Source: Sporosarcina quadrami
GTDB lineage: Bacteria; Bacillota; Bacilli; Bacillales_A; Planococcaceae
DNA length: 64,000 nucleotides
NCBI RefSeq assembly: GCF_014836615.1
Contig: NZ_JACSQN010000012.1
Span: forward strand, 56,650-120,649
Direction: 5' to 3'
Shown here: positions 18,219-27,618 of the stretch, piece after piece
Layout: the number at the start of each line of letters is the position of its first letter
Position numbering within the stretch: the stretch's first letter is position 1
Program-made: the position numbers and the translations under genes
Notes under the pieces: generated by a model
The model's database searches: none
Seen by the model: the letters and a program-made list of their open reading frames with translations, nothing else
What the model was told of the DNA's origin: nothing

Positions 18219-19079
18219 ATGATTCATATCGGCTTAACTGGATGGGGTGACCATCCTGATGTCTATCAGTCTTCTTCCAATACGAAAGAGAAACTAAAAG
18301 ATTATAGTAGTCATTTTCCAATTGTTGAACTCGATGCATCATTTTATGCGATTCAGCCCGAGCGCAATATACGCAAGTGGATAAATGAGACGCCTACTGC
18401 ATTTCAATTCGTCGTCAAAGCTTATCAAGGAATGACTGGCCATTTAAGAGGCAAGTCTCATTATGCGTCCGCTGAAGAGATGTTCGAACAATTCAAACTA
18501 TCAATTGATCCATTGCTTGAGGCTGGGAAGCTTGCGATGATTCTAATGCAGTTTCCACCTTGGTTTGATTGTACGAAAGAGAACGTGGACGAGCTTAGAT
18601 TTATAAGACGTCAATTAGAAGGATATGACGTGGCGATTGAGTTCCGTCATCAGTCTTGGTACAAGGAAGATATTCGCGAGAAGACGTTAGCTTTTCTTAG
18701 CGGCAATAATTTCATTCACGCTGTTGCAGACGAACCTCAAGACGGAGAGGGCAGTGTTCCCCTAGTAGCGATTTCAACAACTAAAGATAAAGCGTTTCTA
18801 CGACTTCATGGCAGAAACGTAAATGGTTGGCGTAATCGTACAGGCGACAATGAGGCATGGCGCAAAGTTCGTTACTTATACAATTATTCGGATGAAGAAT
18901 TGCAAGAAATCAAGTCCGCTATTACACAATTACATTCAACAACGGAGCAAGTATATGTAATTTTCAATAACAATTCAGGTGGCCATGCAGCAGAAAATGC
19001 AAAACGCCTTCAAAAAATGATGGGTATTGACTTTGTAGCACTCGCACCTAAGCAACTTGACATTTTTGAGGAGGAATAA
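18219..19079 (+). CDS. yunF: DUF72 family protein YunF
   Basis: A 286-residue DUF72 protein, a TIM-barrel-like family of unknown biochemical function. It shows the family's N-terminal IGLTGWGDH, the VELDASFYAIQ segment and the EFRHQSWY motif near the middle. The ATG at 18219 follows GGGGAA. It is followed after 3 bp by yunE, as expected from the conserved yun gene order. No direct link to the sporulation genes upstream can be shown. Confidence 0.88.
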   Translation: MIHIGLTGWGDHPDVYQSSSNTKEKLKDYSSHFPIVELDASFYAIQPERNIRKWINETPTAFQFVVKAYQGMTGHLRGKSHYASAEEMFEQFKLSIDPLLEAGKLAMILMQFPPWFDCTKENVDELRFIRRQLEGYDVAIEFRHQSWYKEDIREKTLAFLSGNNFIHAVADEPQDGEGSVPLVAISTTKDKAFLRLHGRNVNGWRNRTGDNEAWRKVRYLYNYSDEELQEIKSAITQLHSTTEQVYVIFNNNSGGHAAENAKRLQKMMGIDFVALAPKQLDIFEEE

Positions 19080-19082
19080 CGT

Positions 19083-19907
19083 ATGGCGTATATATTATTG
19101 GCGTTGATTGGTGCAATTTCAGGTATTATGGGATCGATTGTCGGTCTTGGGGGTGGAACTATTCTTGTTCCACTTACTTTACTGATTGGTATCGATCTTG
19201 GATGGATACCCGGTATTACACCACAAAGCGTTGTCGGGATTTCGGTCATCATGATGATCTTCAATGGTCTTTCTTCAACAGTTTCACATATGAAAGTGAA
19301 GACGATTGATTATCGGACTGGATGGATTTTCTTTGCGGGTTCGATTCCAGGAACAATGATCGGAGCTTTTGTTAATAAAGGATTGGATCTCCCTTCGTTC
19401 AATCTATATTTCGGTATATTGCTCTTAGTTTTGTCAATATTATTGTTGGCGAGAAAATATTTAAAACCGATTCATTGGTTTGTCGACCGAGGGAAAAAAA
19501 TGGAGTTTATTGACCAGCATGGTGAAACGCATATTTACGGATATCCGATTTGGTTCGCTCTTCTTTTAACGTTCATCATCGGATTTACTTCCGGACTGTT
19601 CGGTATAGGGGGAGGAACGATGATTGTCCCTGCTCTTATCTTGCTTTTCTTATTTCCTCCTCATGTCGCAGTCGGTACGTCCATGTTCATTGTCTTCCTT
19701 TCTGCAATCGTTAACTCGATTACCCATATTTCACTCGGACATGTGCCGTGGCTTTACGCGCTTGCAGTTATTCCAGGTGCATACATTGGTGGGACGGTTG
19801 GTACATTACTGAATAGAAGAATGGACTCAGACACGTTAGTGCTTGTTTTGCGTCTCATGTTGTTGCTATTCGGGTTAAGATCAATCTATGAGGGGATTTG
19901 GGGTTAA
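19083..19907 (+). CDS. yunE: TauE/SafE family membrane protein YunE
   Basis: A 274-residue integral membrane protein with about eight hydrophobic segments in two related halves, each starting with the family signature (GSIVGLGGGTILVP at about 16-29 and GLFGIGGGTMIVPAL at about 171-185). TauE/SafE proteins are proposed exporters of sulfite, organosulfonates or other anions; the substrate is unknown. GAGGAGG precedes the ATG. It is cotranscribed with yunF and yunD. Confidence 0.9.
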   Translation: MAYILLALIGAISGIMGSIVGLGGGTILVPLTLLIGIDLGWIPGITPQSVVGISVIMMIFNGLSSTVSHMKVKTIDYRTGWIFFAGSIPGTMIGAFVNKGLDLPSFNLYFGILLLVLSILLLARKYLKPIHWFVDRGKKMEFIDQHGETHIYGYPIWFALLLTFIIGFTSGLFGIGGGTMIVPALILLFLFPPHVAVGTSMFIVFLSAIVNSITHISLGHVPWLYALAVIPGAYIGGTVGTLLNRRMDSDTLVLVLRLMLLLFGLRSIYEGIWG

Positions 19908-19910
19908 CCG

Positions 19911-21314
19911 ATGAAACACTCAGTAGAAACAATCCATATCTACCATACAAATGATATCCATAGCCACTTTGATAGTTGGCCTCAAATTAGTAAGTATCTC
20001 ATTTCTCAAAAGCAAAAACATGCGGAAATGCACGAAACAAGTTTCCGCTTTGATATCGGGGATCATGTTGACCGATTTCATCCTTTTACGGAAGGGACAT
20101 CAGGAAAAGGAAATGTTGCATTGCTCAATCAGGCGGAGTATGATGCGATAACGATTGGGAATAACGAAGGGATCACATTGTCGAAAAAAGCATTGAATGA
20201 GCTTTACATAGGAGCAGATTTTGACGTTGTTCTTTGTAATTTGAATGACTCGGATCGGTTCACACCGAAATGGATTAATCGTTATAAAATCTATGATTCG
20301 GAGCAAGGTATACGAATCGGTGTAATTGGTGCAACTGCGATGTACGAACAATTTTATTCGCAACTTGGTTGGGTCATTACTGAGCCACGCAGTGAGCTAA
20401 TAAAAGTCGCCCGTGAGATTCGCGGAGAAGTGGACATTATTATCTGCTTATCACATATGGGCATTCACGAAGACCGATTGTTAGCTGAGGAAAGCGAAAC
20501 GATCGATGTCATTTTAGGCGCTCATACGCATCACCTCTTCACAGAAGGGGAAATGGTGGATGAGACCTTATTAGCGGCAACTGGAAAGTTCGGAGAATAT
20601 GTCGGGCATGTTGAAATACTATTTGATAATCAAGCTGAAAAAGTGGTTGGCAAGAAAGCGTCTGTCATACATGTTCAACAGTTACCCACCGATGAAGAAG
20701 ATAGGAATGAAGTTCACAAATTGATGGTGGCAGGCTATGAAGCGATGGATGAAAAAGTTTTTTACAATCATACTGCGCTTCGTCAGGAGTTATTCGGACC
20801 TAGCGCATTGGCCACATTTTTCGGCGCTGCGTTGCTTGCCTATACAGAGACTGATTGCGCCATGTTTAACGCGGGAATCTTTCTCGGTAACCTGGAAGCC
20901 GGATGGGTCACGAAACGTCATTTGCACGCTTTGCTACCCCATCCCATCAACCCATGTATCATTACGTTGGACGGTGCTGAACTGCAAGAAGTATATGCAT
21001 TATCAACTACTCCTAATTGGCCAGAAACAGAGATAAAAGGCCTTGGCTTTCGCGGAACGATAATGGGCTCAATGATGTATGAAGCTCTTTATCTGAATGA
21101 AGAGGGGGAGCTGATTGCAGGCGGACGAATTGTTAGACCTGGTAAGACCTTCACACTGGCAACACTCGATATGTTTACATTCGGTTATTTTTTTCCGCTA
21201 CTGAAAGATGCGCCAAAAGAGTACGTCATGCCTGAATTAATCCGTGATATCGTCGCATGGTACGGCAAAAAACTAGCCATGGATTCTATGGGTTACCTTG
21301 ACGGAAATGAATGA
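19911..21314 (+). CDS. yunD: 5'-nucleotidase / metallophosphatase family protein YunD
   Basis: A 467-residue member of the UshA-like family with an N-terminal calcineurin-type metallophosphoesterase (HTNDIHSHF at 12-20, FDIGDHVD, TIGNNEG, CLSHMGIHED, LGAHTHH) and a C-terminal nucleotidase domain (about 320-450). The usual GNHE motif reads GNNE, so one metal-proximal histidine is replaced, as I recall for YunD relatives. No signal peptide is visible, so it is probably cytoplasmic, unlike UshA. Follows yunE by 3 bp. Confidence 0.88.
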   Translation: MKHSVETIHIYHTNDIHSHFDSWPQISKYLISQKQKHAEMHETSFRFDIGDHVDRFHPFTEGTSGKGNVALLNQAEYDAITIGNNEGITLSKKALNELYIGADFDVVLCNLNDSDRFTPKWINRYKIYDSEQGIRIGVIGATAMYEQFYSQLGWVITEPRSELIKVAREIRGEVDIIICLSHMGIHEDRLLAEESETIDVILGAHTHHLFTEGEMVDETLLAATGKFGEYVGHVEILFDNQAEKVVGKKASVIHVQQLPTDEEDRNEVHKLMVAGYEAMDEKVFYNHTALRQELFGPSALATFFGAALLAYTETDCAMFNAGIFLGNLEAGWVTKRHLHALLPHPINPCIITLDGAELQEVYALSTTPNWPETEIKGLGFRGTIMGSMMYEALYLNEEGELIAGGRIVRPGKTFTLATLDMFTFGYFFPLLKDAPKEYVMPELIRDIVAWYGKKLAMDSMGYLDGNE

Positions 21315-21327
21315 ATATCCCTGAATG

Positions 21328-21371
21328 AACCACTTCTGGTCTGCATATAATTATGCAGGAGGAGTGGTTTT
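21328..21371 (+). terminator. hairpin between yunD and yunB, terminator or translation control
   Basis: AACCACT and TCTGCATA (21328-21347) pair with TATGCAG and AGTGGTT (21352-21369), followed by T4. The right arm contains the GGAGGAG ribosome site of the most likely yunB start, so the hairpin may end yunD transcripts or mask yunB translation. Confidence 0.5.
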
Positions 21372-22182
21372 GAGATTTCATGGGCAATCACCCCGTAAAT
21401 TTAACAAAAGAAACAGACAAAGTTATCGCTATCCAAATCACAGACCGATGCGAAAACGCCGTTGGTTACCGATTCTCTTTCCCGCATTTGTGTTAACAAT
21501 CATCATTTTTTTATACAGTGTTAATGCAAAGCTGACGCCGATTTATATGAATTATGCAGAAGTGCAAACGGAAAAAATCGCAGCGCATGTCATTACACAA
21601 GCGATAAAATCCCGTTCCACTGAGATTTATAATGAAAATAAAATTATTGAAAGTGTACCAACCGACTCACCAGGAATGGTGACGAATACGCTCAATACAG
21701 AAATCATCAGTAAAACAATGGCTGAAATACAGAGCCTTATTGAAGCTCACTTGGAGCTTGCAGAGCGTGGACAGTTAGAAATGCTTCCGCTTAGTGAAAA
21801 TATTAAATACGATCCCGAAGAGATGGAAACGTATGGTGGTGTCGTGTTTTTCGTACCGATGGGTCAGGCGACAAATATACCTTTGCTTGGAAACTTAGGA
21901 CCCAAAATCCCTATACGTTTCCATGTTATTGGAGATGTTCAAACAACTATTGAGAATGAAATAGAAGAATTCGGCATTAACAATGCTATTGTTACGGTAA
22001 ATGTCATTGTCACAGTTAATGTGCAGATTATTGTTCCATTAGCAACAAAAAAAAGTGTCGTCCAGCAAAAGATCCCGGTAGCAATAGGTCTTATCCAAAG
22101 CCCTATTCCACAAATTTATAATCGTGGGGATGGCAATCCGCCGCAGATTGAAGTGCCATTACCTCTAAAAGGGCAAGAATAA
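21370..22182 (+). CDS. yunB: sporulation protein YunB
   Basis: A membrane-anchored protein of about 270 residues: a very basic N-terminus, one transmembrane segment (WLPILFPAFVLTIIIFLYSV) and an extracytoplasmic domain with YAEVQTEKIA and the Val/Ile-rich IVTVNVIVTVNVQIIVPL stretch typical of YunB. YunB is mother-cell expressed in Bacillus subtilis. TTG at 21370 is chosen for its GGAGGAG site, but ATGs at 21325 (no ribosome site) and 21448 are alternatives. Confidence 0.85.
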   Translation: MRFHGQSPRKFNKRNRQSYRYPNHRPMRKRRWLPILFPAFVLTIIIFLYSVNAKLTPIYMNYAEVQTEKIAAHVITQAIKSRSTEIYNENKIIESVPTDSPGMVTNTLNTEIISKTMAEIQSLIEAHLELAERGQLEMLPLSENIKYDPEEMETYGGVVFFVPMGQATNIPLLGNLGPKIPIRFHVIGDVQTTIENEIEEFGINNAIVTVNVIVTVNVQIIVPLATKKSVVQQKIPVAIGLIQSPIPQIYNRGDGNPPQIEVPLPLKGQE

Positions 22183-22190
22183 TCTGTTAG

Positions 22191-22512
22191 TTGTCAAGTA
22201 AGATGAAACCTGTTATTGTTGTGAAACAAGAGGAACACCGATTAGGTAGAGGCTGCAGAACTTATAAGTACTGGACGTTAGATTGACATCTTTGATCGTT
22301 CGTGAAAGGAAGTTTTGCCGAAGTATGAAATTGGATTGTCAATCCATTCATATTGGGGTTATTTCGAATAGGAATGACACTGTCATGCATAGGTGCATGA
22401 TGAGCTACAGATCGTACGTTGGATAAAGCTATTTTGGATTATCAAACAAACGACATGTAGAAAAAGCCGATGCCTGATACACATTAAGTGTGTAATAGGC
22501 ATCGGTTTTTTC
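22191..22512 (+). promoter_or_regulatory. lysine riboswitch (L box) with its promoter and terminator
   Basis: An extended -10 promoter (TTGTCA at 22191-22196, 17 bp, TATTGT at 22214-22219) starts a roughly 300-nt leader. From about 22228 it shows the L-box core: AGGTAGAGGCTGC, TTATAAGTACT, then GAAAGGAAGTTTTGCCGAAGTATG and further paired arms up to about 22430. It ends in an intrinsic terminator: GCCGATGCCT (22466-22475) pairs with 22497-22506, followed by a T run. When lysine binds, transcription of the downstream NhaC-family gene should stop. Confidence 0.85.
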
Positions 22513-22562
22513 TATCTCCTATTTGTTCTTAAATAACATAAAGATTGAAGGAGGAAAAGAGT

Positions 22563-24134
22563 ATGATAGGCACTTGGGTTTCAATATTACCACCACTGAT
22601 TGCAATTGTGATGGTACTAGCAACAAAGAGGGTTCTTTTATCTCTTGGATCAGGAATTTTAACTGCGGCTTTATTAGTTGCATCATTCGGACCGGTTGAA
22701 ACTGTGAAAAATGTTTTGACAGCATTGACAGTCTCTTTTTGGGCAGACGGTGGGTTGAATACATATAATATATTCATCATGATATTCGTCTTATTATTAG
22801 GTGTTATAACGGCATTTGTCAGTTTATCAGGAGGAAGTAGGGCTTTTGCAGAATGGGCTGTTCGACATATTAAAACTCGACGTGGTGCTAAATTATTAAC
22901 AGTGCTTCTTGGGTTACTCATTTTTGTAGACGACTATTTCAATGCTTTGGCAGTTGGACAAGTATCTCGGCCGATTACAGATAAGCACAAAATTTCACGT
23001 GCTAAACTCGCTTATTTCATTGATTCGACATCAGCTCCAATTTGCGTCATCTCACCGATTTCAAGTTGGGGGGCTTTCCTCATTGGACAGTTGGCACTAA
23101 TTTTAGGAGCTACCGCCGCTGTCAATTATTCACCATTATCTGCGTTCCTAATGATGGCACCGATGAACTTTTATGTCGTTGCAACATTGGCTATGGTATT
23201 TTTCTTCGCATGGACGAACATCGATTTCTTTGCGATGAAAAAGCATGAAGAAGCTGCTCAGGCAACTGGCCAATTATTTGATCCTGAAAAAGAGATTCCA
23301 GGTCAATTAAAAGAAGATTTTCCAGAACATAACTATGGACGTGTCATGGATTTAATAGCACCGATATTGACGTTAGTTGCAGCGACACTAGGAATGATGG
23401 TTTGGACTGGACATAGCGCGGCACAGACGTGGGATATTTGGGCGATTTTCGAGAATACGAACGTTCCATTATCTTTGGTGACAGGTGGCCTCATAGGCAC
23501 TTCATTGGCAGCAATTCTTTATATTGCACAAATGAAACGCAATGAAACGGCTTCTTTTCGGCTAGTCGGGAAAGCCTTGACTACAGGAGTGAAAGCGATG
23601 ATGCCAGCCATCCTCATTTTGCTGTTAGCATGGGGATTGACACATCTGATCGATATATTGGAAACAGGACCTTTCTTATCGACAGTCGTCGAGAAATCGA
23701 ATATACCTGTGAACTTCCTTCCTGTCATCATGTTCATTTTAGCAGGGTTGATGGCGTTTTCAACAGGTACATCATGGGGGTCGTTTGGAATATTGCTTCC
23801 GATTGCTGGTACAATCATGGTGAATGCAGCGCCTGAACTATTGTTGCCTGCATTATCTGCTGTTCTTGCTGGTGCTGTTTTTGGAGATCATTGTTCACCA
23901 ATCTCGGATACGACAATTCTGTCCTCTACCGGAGCAGGTTCAAACCATATGGATCACGTTGCGACTCAGTTGCCATATGCACTTATCGCAGCCTTAATCG
24001 CCTCGTTCGGCTATATAGTTCTAGGATTGACAGGTTCTGTTTGGTTAGGTTTAGTTGCAGTAATTGTGACGATAGTTGTATTATTCACAATTTGGACAGC
24101 GAAAAGCAAGCGAACTGTAAAAGTAACTACATGA
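22563..24134 (+). CDS. NhaC-family transporter, probable lysine transporter
   Basis: A 523-residue polytopic membrane protein of the Na+/H+ antiporter NhaC family, with FVDDYFNALAVGQVSRPITD and FGDHCSPISDTTILSS, both hallmarks of the group. Because a lysine riboswitch precedes it, the likely substrate is lysine; comparative studies of L boxes named such NhaC-family genes lysW. ATG at 22563 has AAGGAGG eight bases upstream, better than a TTG at 22545. Monocistronic, closed by a strong terminator. Confidence 0.88.
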   Translation: MIGTWVSILPPLIAIVMVLATKRVLLSLGSGILTAALLVASFGPVETVKNVLTALTVSFWADGGLNTYNIFIMIFVLLLGVITAFVSLSGGSRAFAEWAVRHIKTRRGAKLLTVLLGLLIFVDDYFNALAVGQVSRPITDKHKISRAKLAYFIDSTSAPICVISPISSWGAFLIGQLALILGATAAVNYSPLSAFLMMAPMNFYVVATLAMVFFFAWTNIDFFAMKKHEEAAQATGQLFDPEKEIPGQLKEDFPEHNYGRVMDLIAPILTLVAATLGMMVWTGHSAAQTWDIWAIFENTNVPLSLVTGGLIGTSLAAILYIAQMKRNETASFRLVGKALTTGVKAMMPAILILLLAWGLTHLIDILETGPFLSTVVEKSNIPVNFLPVIMFILAGLMAFSTGTSWGSFGILLPIAGTIMVNAAPELLLPALSAVLAGAVFGDHCSPISDTTILSSTGAGSNHMDHVATQLPYALIAALIASFGYIVLGLTGSVWLGLVAVIVTIVVLFTIWTAKSKRTVKVTT

Positions 24135-24146
24135 TTTTAAGCGTAT

Positions 24147-24190
24147 ATCTGTCATGGCTAAGCATTATAGCCATGGCAGATTTTTTTGTC
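24147..24190 (+). terminator. terminator after the NhaC-family gene
   Basis: ATCTGTCATGGCTA pairs perfectly with TAGCCATGGCAGAT across a 7-nt loop and runs into T7. Confidence 0.92.
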
Positions 24191-24315
24191 TACACATATA
24201 TAGCTTTCCCATATCATATAAGTTTAGAAGAAGTTCGTTTATGATTTAGCTTTAAGTTAGCCAATTACTTAACGAGACATTAACTATTCCGTAGATTTAT
24301 TTTATAAAAATAATT

Positions 24316-24344
24316 TTGACAACAACACATAAGACGTATATACT
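24316..24344 (+). promoter_or_regulatory. sigma-A promoter of the NSS transporter operon
   Basis: A perfect TTGACA (24316-24321) and TATACT (24339-24344) are 17 bp apart. The leader to the ATG is about 65 nt, with no riboswitch that I can recognise. The rest of 24191-24414 holds nothing evident. Confidence 0.8.
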
Positions 24345-24414
24345 ATCTTTAAGATTATATAATAATCTGAAAATACTAATGTATTACCAGAATCTAAGGG
24401 AAAGGGGAGTTATT

Positions 24415-25944
24415 ATGGAACAGCGTTCGCAGTGGGGGACACGTGCCGGTTTTATTATGGCAGCAGTCGGTTCGGCAGTCGGTTTAGGAAATATATGGCG
24501 TTTTCCATATGTTGCTTATGAAAACGGCGGAGGGGCATTTTTCATACCTTATTTATTTGCATTATTAACTGCCGGAATTCCAATTTTAATTATGGAATTC
24601 ACTATTGGTCATAAGTATCGTGGGTCAGCTCCATTATCATTCTTCCGTATGAAAGGAAAAGGTGCGGAGTGGATTGGCTGGTGGGGAATATTCGTTTCAT
24701 TTGTCATTTCGACATATTACGCTGTAATTATTGCCTGGGCAATGAAGTACACAATCTACTCCTTTAATTTGAAGTGGGGAGATGATACAGGCGGTTTCCT
24801 CTTTGGAGACGTATTAAATCTTGCGGATAATCCAGGAGAAGTCGGAGGCCTTGTACCAGGAGTTGCATTACCGCTATTGCTCGTATGGGCGATTGCTTTC
24901 GTCATCCTATTAGCGGGCGTTAAAAGAGGTATTGAATTAGCAAATCGGATTTTCATTCCGACACTTATTGTTGTATTCCTCCTCGTCGTTATTAGGGCTG
25001 TCACGCTCGACGGTGCTGCACTTGGGCTGGATGCTTTATTCAAGCCGGATCTTAGTAAGCTTGCCGATTCTACAGTTTGGGTAGCCGCTTATGGGCATAT
25101 ATTCTTTAGTTTATCAATTGCTTTCGCAATTATGATCACATACTCAAGTTATTTACCTAAAAAATCCGACATTACAAATAACGCATTTATTACGGGCTTC
25201 GCGAACTCCGGTTTTGAATTGTTGGCTGGAATTGGAGTGTTTGCTGCTCTAGGTTTCATGGCATCTCAGTCAGGTGTACCCGTTTCTGAGGTTGCGTCTG
25301 CTGGAGTCGGTTTGGCTTTCGTTGTATTCCCTAAAATTATAAATGAAATGCCAGGGATGAGTGGACTGTTTGGAGCTTTGTTCTTCCTCTCACTTGTCTT
25401 AGCCGGAATCACTTCCCTCATCTCTATTTGTGAGACGTACATTGCCGGTTTCTCTGAGAAATTCAATATTTCGCGTAAAAAAGCAGTCGTCTTCGGTGTA
25501 GGATCTGCAGCAATTATTTCAATGTTGTTTGCTACACGCGGCGGATTATATTTCTTGGATGCTGCAGATTACTTCATTAACCAATTTGGAGTTGCAGCTA
25601 TTGGATTGATTGAAGTGATAATGATTGCTTGGGTGTTTAGAAAGCTTGGCGTTTTCGAAACACATGCTAACGAAATTTCAGATATTCGAGTCGGAATGCT
25701 TTGGAAAATATGTCTAAGCGTTATAACGCCATTAGTTCTCGGATATATGATGATTGACTTATTCCGAAAGAATATATTGAAATTGCATGGTACGGATAAT
25801 GGTAACTACGAAGGCTATCCAGATGCATTCATCTTCCAGAGTGGTTGGCTAGTTGCACTGTTTGCTATCGTTATGGCAATTATCTTTACAATGATGAAGT
25901 GGAATAAGAAGACGACGGATTCCACAGACTATGATAATCGATAA
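24415..25944 (+). CDS. sodium-dependent amino acid transporter, NSS/SNF family
   Basis: A 509-residue LeuT-fold transporter with the canonical TM1 sequence AAVGSAVGLGNIWRFPY (about 14-30) and EFTIGHKYRG after TM2. It should couple Na+ to uptake of a neutral amino acid. The following 35-residue MetS-like peptide points to the MetP-type methionine/alanine importers. The ATG at 24415 has an AAGGGGAG site. No riboswitch lies in front, so the substrate rests on the small subunit. Confidence 0.9.
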   Translation: MEQRSQWGTRAGFIMAAVGSAVGLGNIWRFPYVAYENGGGAFFIPYLFALLTAGIPILIMEFTIGHKYRGSAPLSFFRMKGKGAEWIGWWGIFVSFVISTYYAVIIAWAMKYTIYSFNLKWGDDTGGFLFGDVLNLADNPGEVGGLVPGVALPLLLVWAIAFVILLAGVKRGIELANRIFIPTLIVVFLLVVIRAVTLDGAALGLDALFKPDLSKLADSTVWVAAYGHIFFSLSIAFAIMITYSSYLPKKSDITNNAFITGFANSGFELLAGIGVFAALGFMASQSGVPVSEVASAGVGLAFVVFPKIINEMPGMSGLFGALFFLSLVLAGITSLISICETYIAGFSEKFNISRKKAVVFGVGSAAIISMLFATRGGLYFLDAADYFINQFGVAAIGLIEVIMIAWVFRKLGVFETHANEISDIRVGMLWKICLSVITPLVLGYMMIDLFRKNILKLHGTDNGNYEGYPDAFIFQSGWLVALFAIVMAIIFTMMKWNKKTTDSTDYDNR

Positions 25945-25956
25945 GGAGGATTCGCA

Positions 25957-26064
25957 ATGAGTGGTGCAGCTATATTCATGATGATTCTAGGGATCCTCGT
26001 TCTTTGGGGAGGACTTGCCGGAAGCATCTTCTACGCAGTCTCAAAATCAAAAGGCAGAGCGTAA
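25957..26064 (+). CDS. metS: MetS-like small subunit of the NSS transporter
   Basis: A 35-residue peptide, MSGAAIFMMILGILVLWGGL followed by AGSIFYAVSKSKGRA: one transmembrane helix with a small-residue patch and a basic tail. It begins 12 bp after the transporter stop with a TAAGGAGG site. This matches the methionine/alanine importer small subunit (MetS) needed by MetP in Corynebacterium. Family membership is from pattern recognition. Confidence 0.8.
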   Translation: MSGAAIFMMILGILVLWGGLAGSIFYAVSKSKGRA

Positions 26065-26082
26065 CCGTAAATTGTTACCAGA

Positions 26083-26114
26083 AAGAAAGCGTCTTGAAAA
26101 AGGCGTTTTTTTTT
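26083..26114 (+). terminator. weak terminator after metS
   Basis: An imperfect stem AAAGCGTCTT/AAGGCGTTT with one bulge is followed by T9. Confidence 0.5.
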
Positions 26115-26239
26115 GTGCATTCCAGCTGATAAATACTCGCTTTCAGTACGAATTCAATAGTTGTTCGTAGTCAGAATTTATGTTACATTGGCTGAAGAGG
26201 CGAAAGCTGAAAAAGATGGTAGGAATGGAGTCGGTTGCA

Positions 26240-27184
26240 GTGTCTTGTAGGCCAGAGATTGGAAAAAAAGTAGAACATGTCCGTAAGCCTGATTGGCTGA
26301 AAATCAAGTTGAATACAAATGACAACTATACAGACCTTAAAAAATTGATGCGCGAAAAAAACTTACATACGGTTTGCGAAGAAGCACGTTGCCCGAACAT
26401 CCATGAATGTTGGGGAGAGAGACGTACTGCGACGTTTATGATTCTTGGTGCAATCTGTACGCGAGCATGCCGCTTTTGCGCAGTGAAAACTGGATTGCCT
26501 AACGAACTCGATCTTGCGGAACCGGAACGTGTAGCAGAATCTGTCACATTGATGAATTTGAAACACGTTGTAGTGACAGCTGTTGCTAGAGATGATCTGA
26601 AAGATGGCGGTTCAGCGGTGTTTGCTGAAACAATTCGTGCAATTAGACGTAAAAATCCATTTACGACGGTAGAAGTATTACCTTCTGATATGGGAGGAGA
26701 CAAAGATAATCTTCAACGTCTTATGGATGCGAAACCAGATATTCTTAACCATAATATTGAAACAGTACGTAGGCTGACTCCTAGAGTCCGTGCGCGTGCT
26801 ACTTACGAACGTTCTTTGGAACTGTTACGACGTGCCAAGGATATGTATCCAGACATTCCTACGAAATCGTCGTTAATGCTTGGATTAGGTGAAACGGTGG
26901 AAGAGATTATTGAAACAATGGATGATTTACGTGCTAACAATGTAGATATTATGACAATTGGCCAATATTTACAACCTACTAAAAAACATCTAAAAGTGCA
27001 AAAGTACTATACACCGCAAGAGTTCGGTGAACTACGCGAAATTGCGATGACTAAAGGGTTTTCACATTGTGAAGCAGGCCCACTTGTCCGTTCAAGCTAC
27101 CATGCTGACGAACAGGTCAATGCTGCAGCGAAAGAGAGACAACGAATCGGAGACGAAATGTTGAAGTCCACAGTTAAAAGCTGA
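26240..27184 (+). CDS. lipA: lipoyl synthase
   Basis: LipA is a radical SAM enzyme that inserts two sulfurs into protein-bound octanoyl groups. Both clusters are visible: the auxiliary [12 protein letters not shown] (Cys46, 51, 57) and the radical [11 protein letters not shown] (Cys73, 77, 80), plus the C-terminal RSSYHADEQ motif. GTG at 26240 is chosen because GGAG lies nine bases upstream and the N-terminus then matches other LipA proteins; in-frame ATGs at 26180, 26216 and 26225 have poorer ribosome sites. Product 314 residues. Confidence 0.94.
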   Translation: MSCRPEIGKKVEHVRKPDWLKIKLNTNDNYTDLKKLMREKNLHTVCEEARCPNIHECWGERRTATFMILGAICTRACRFCAVKTGLPNELDLAEPERVAESVTLMNLKHVVVTAVARDDLKDGGSAVFAETIRAIRRKNPFTTVEVLPSDMGGDKDNLQRLMDAKPDILNHNIETVRRLTPRVRARATYERSLELLRRAKDMYPDIPTKSSLMLGLGETVEEIIETMDDLRANNVDIMTIGQYLQPTKKHLKVQKYYTPQEFGELREIAMTKGFSHCEAGPLVRSSYHADEQVNAAAKERQRIGDEMLKSTVKS

Positions 27185-27200
27185 GATGGCGGTGAGACAC

Positions 27201-27512
27201 ATGGTGACAATTAACAATTTTGAATATGAAATCATAACGAATTACCGTGAGGGATTCAATGAAGAGGCACTGAATGCGAGGTTCAGTGATGTCCTTTCAA
27301 AATATGATTATATTTTAGGTGACTGGGGTTATAGCCAGCTTCGACTAAAAGGATTTTTTGATGATAAAAATCCGAAAGCAACGTACGAAACAAAAATTAG
27401 TACATTGCAAGATTATATTTATGAATACTGCAATTTCGGATGTGCCTATTTTGTTCTTCAGAAAACAGGTAAAGTAAAACCGACAGTAGCAGAAGAAGTA
27501 GAAGAAGAGTAA
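27201..27512 (+). CDS. yutD: DUF1027 protein YutD
   Basis: A roughly 103-residue YutD-family protein with the signature FNARFS-like ALNARFSDVLSKYDYILGDWGYSQLRLKGF region reduced here to a compact basic/aromatic core and CNFGCAYFVL near the C-terminus. Function unknown. The ATG at 27201 follows GGCGGTGA; an ATG at 27186 is an alternative. It lies 16 bp after lipA, the usual neighbour. Confidence 0.85.
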   Translation: MVTINNFEYEIITNYREGFNEEALNARFSDVLSKYDYILGDWGYSQLRLKGFFDDKNPKATYETKISTLQDYIYEYCNFGCAYFVLQKTGKVKPTVAEEVEEE

Positions 27513-27519
27513 TTTATAT

Positions 27520-27566
27520 AACCGCCCCGCAAGCACACAGTTGCTTACGTGGCGGTTCATTTTTTA
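27520..27566 (+). terminator. terminator after yutD
   Basis: AACCGCC pairs with GGCGGTT with further inner pairing (AAGCA/TGCTT), then CATTTTTT. Confidence 0.8.
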
Positions 27567-27618
27567 GTTGAATATGGTATGATGAAAAGTGCATTTACAC
27601 ATTCAGGAGGGGACAATT

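Noticed and set aside
24191..24414. Riboswitch or T-box before the NSS transporter
   Set aside because: The leader after the promoter is only about 65 nt and shows none of the conserved cores I know (SAM, glycine, lysine or T-box).
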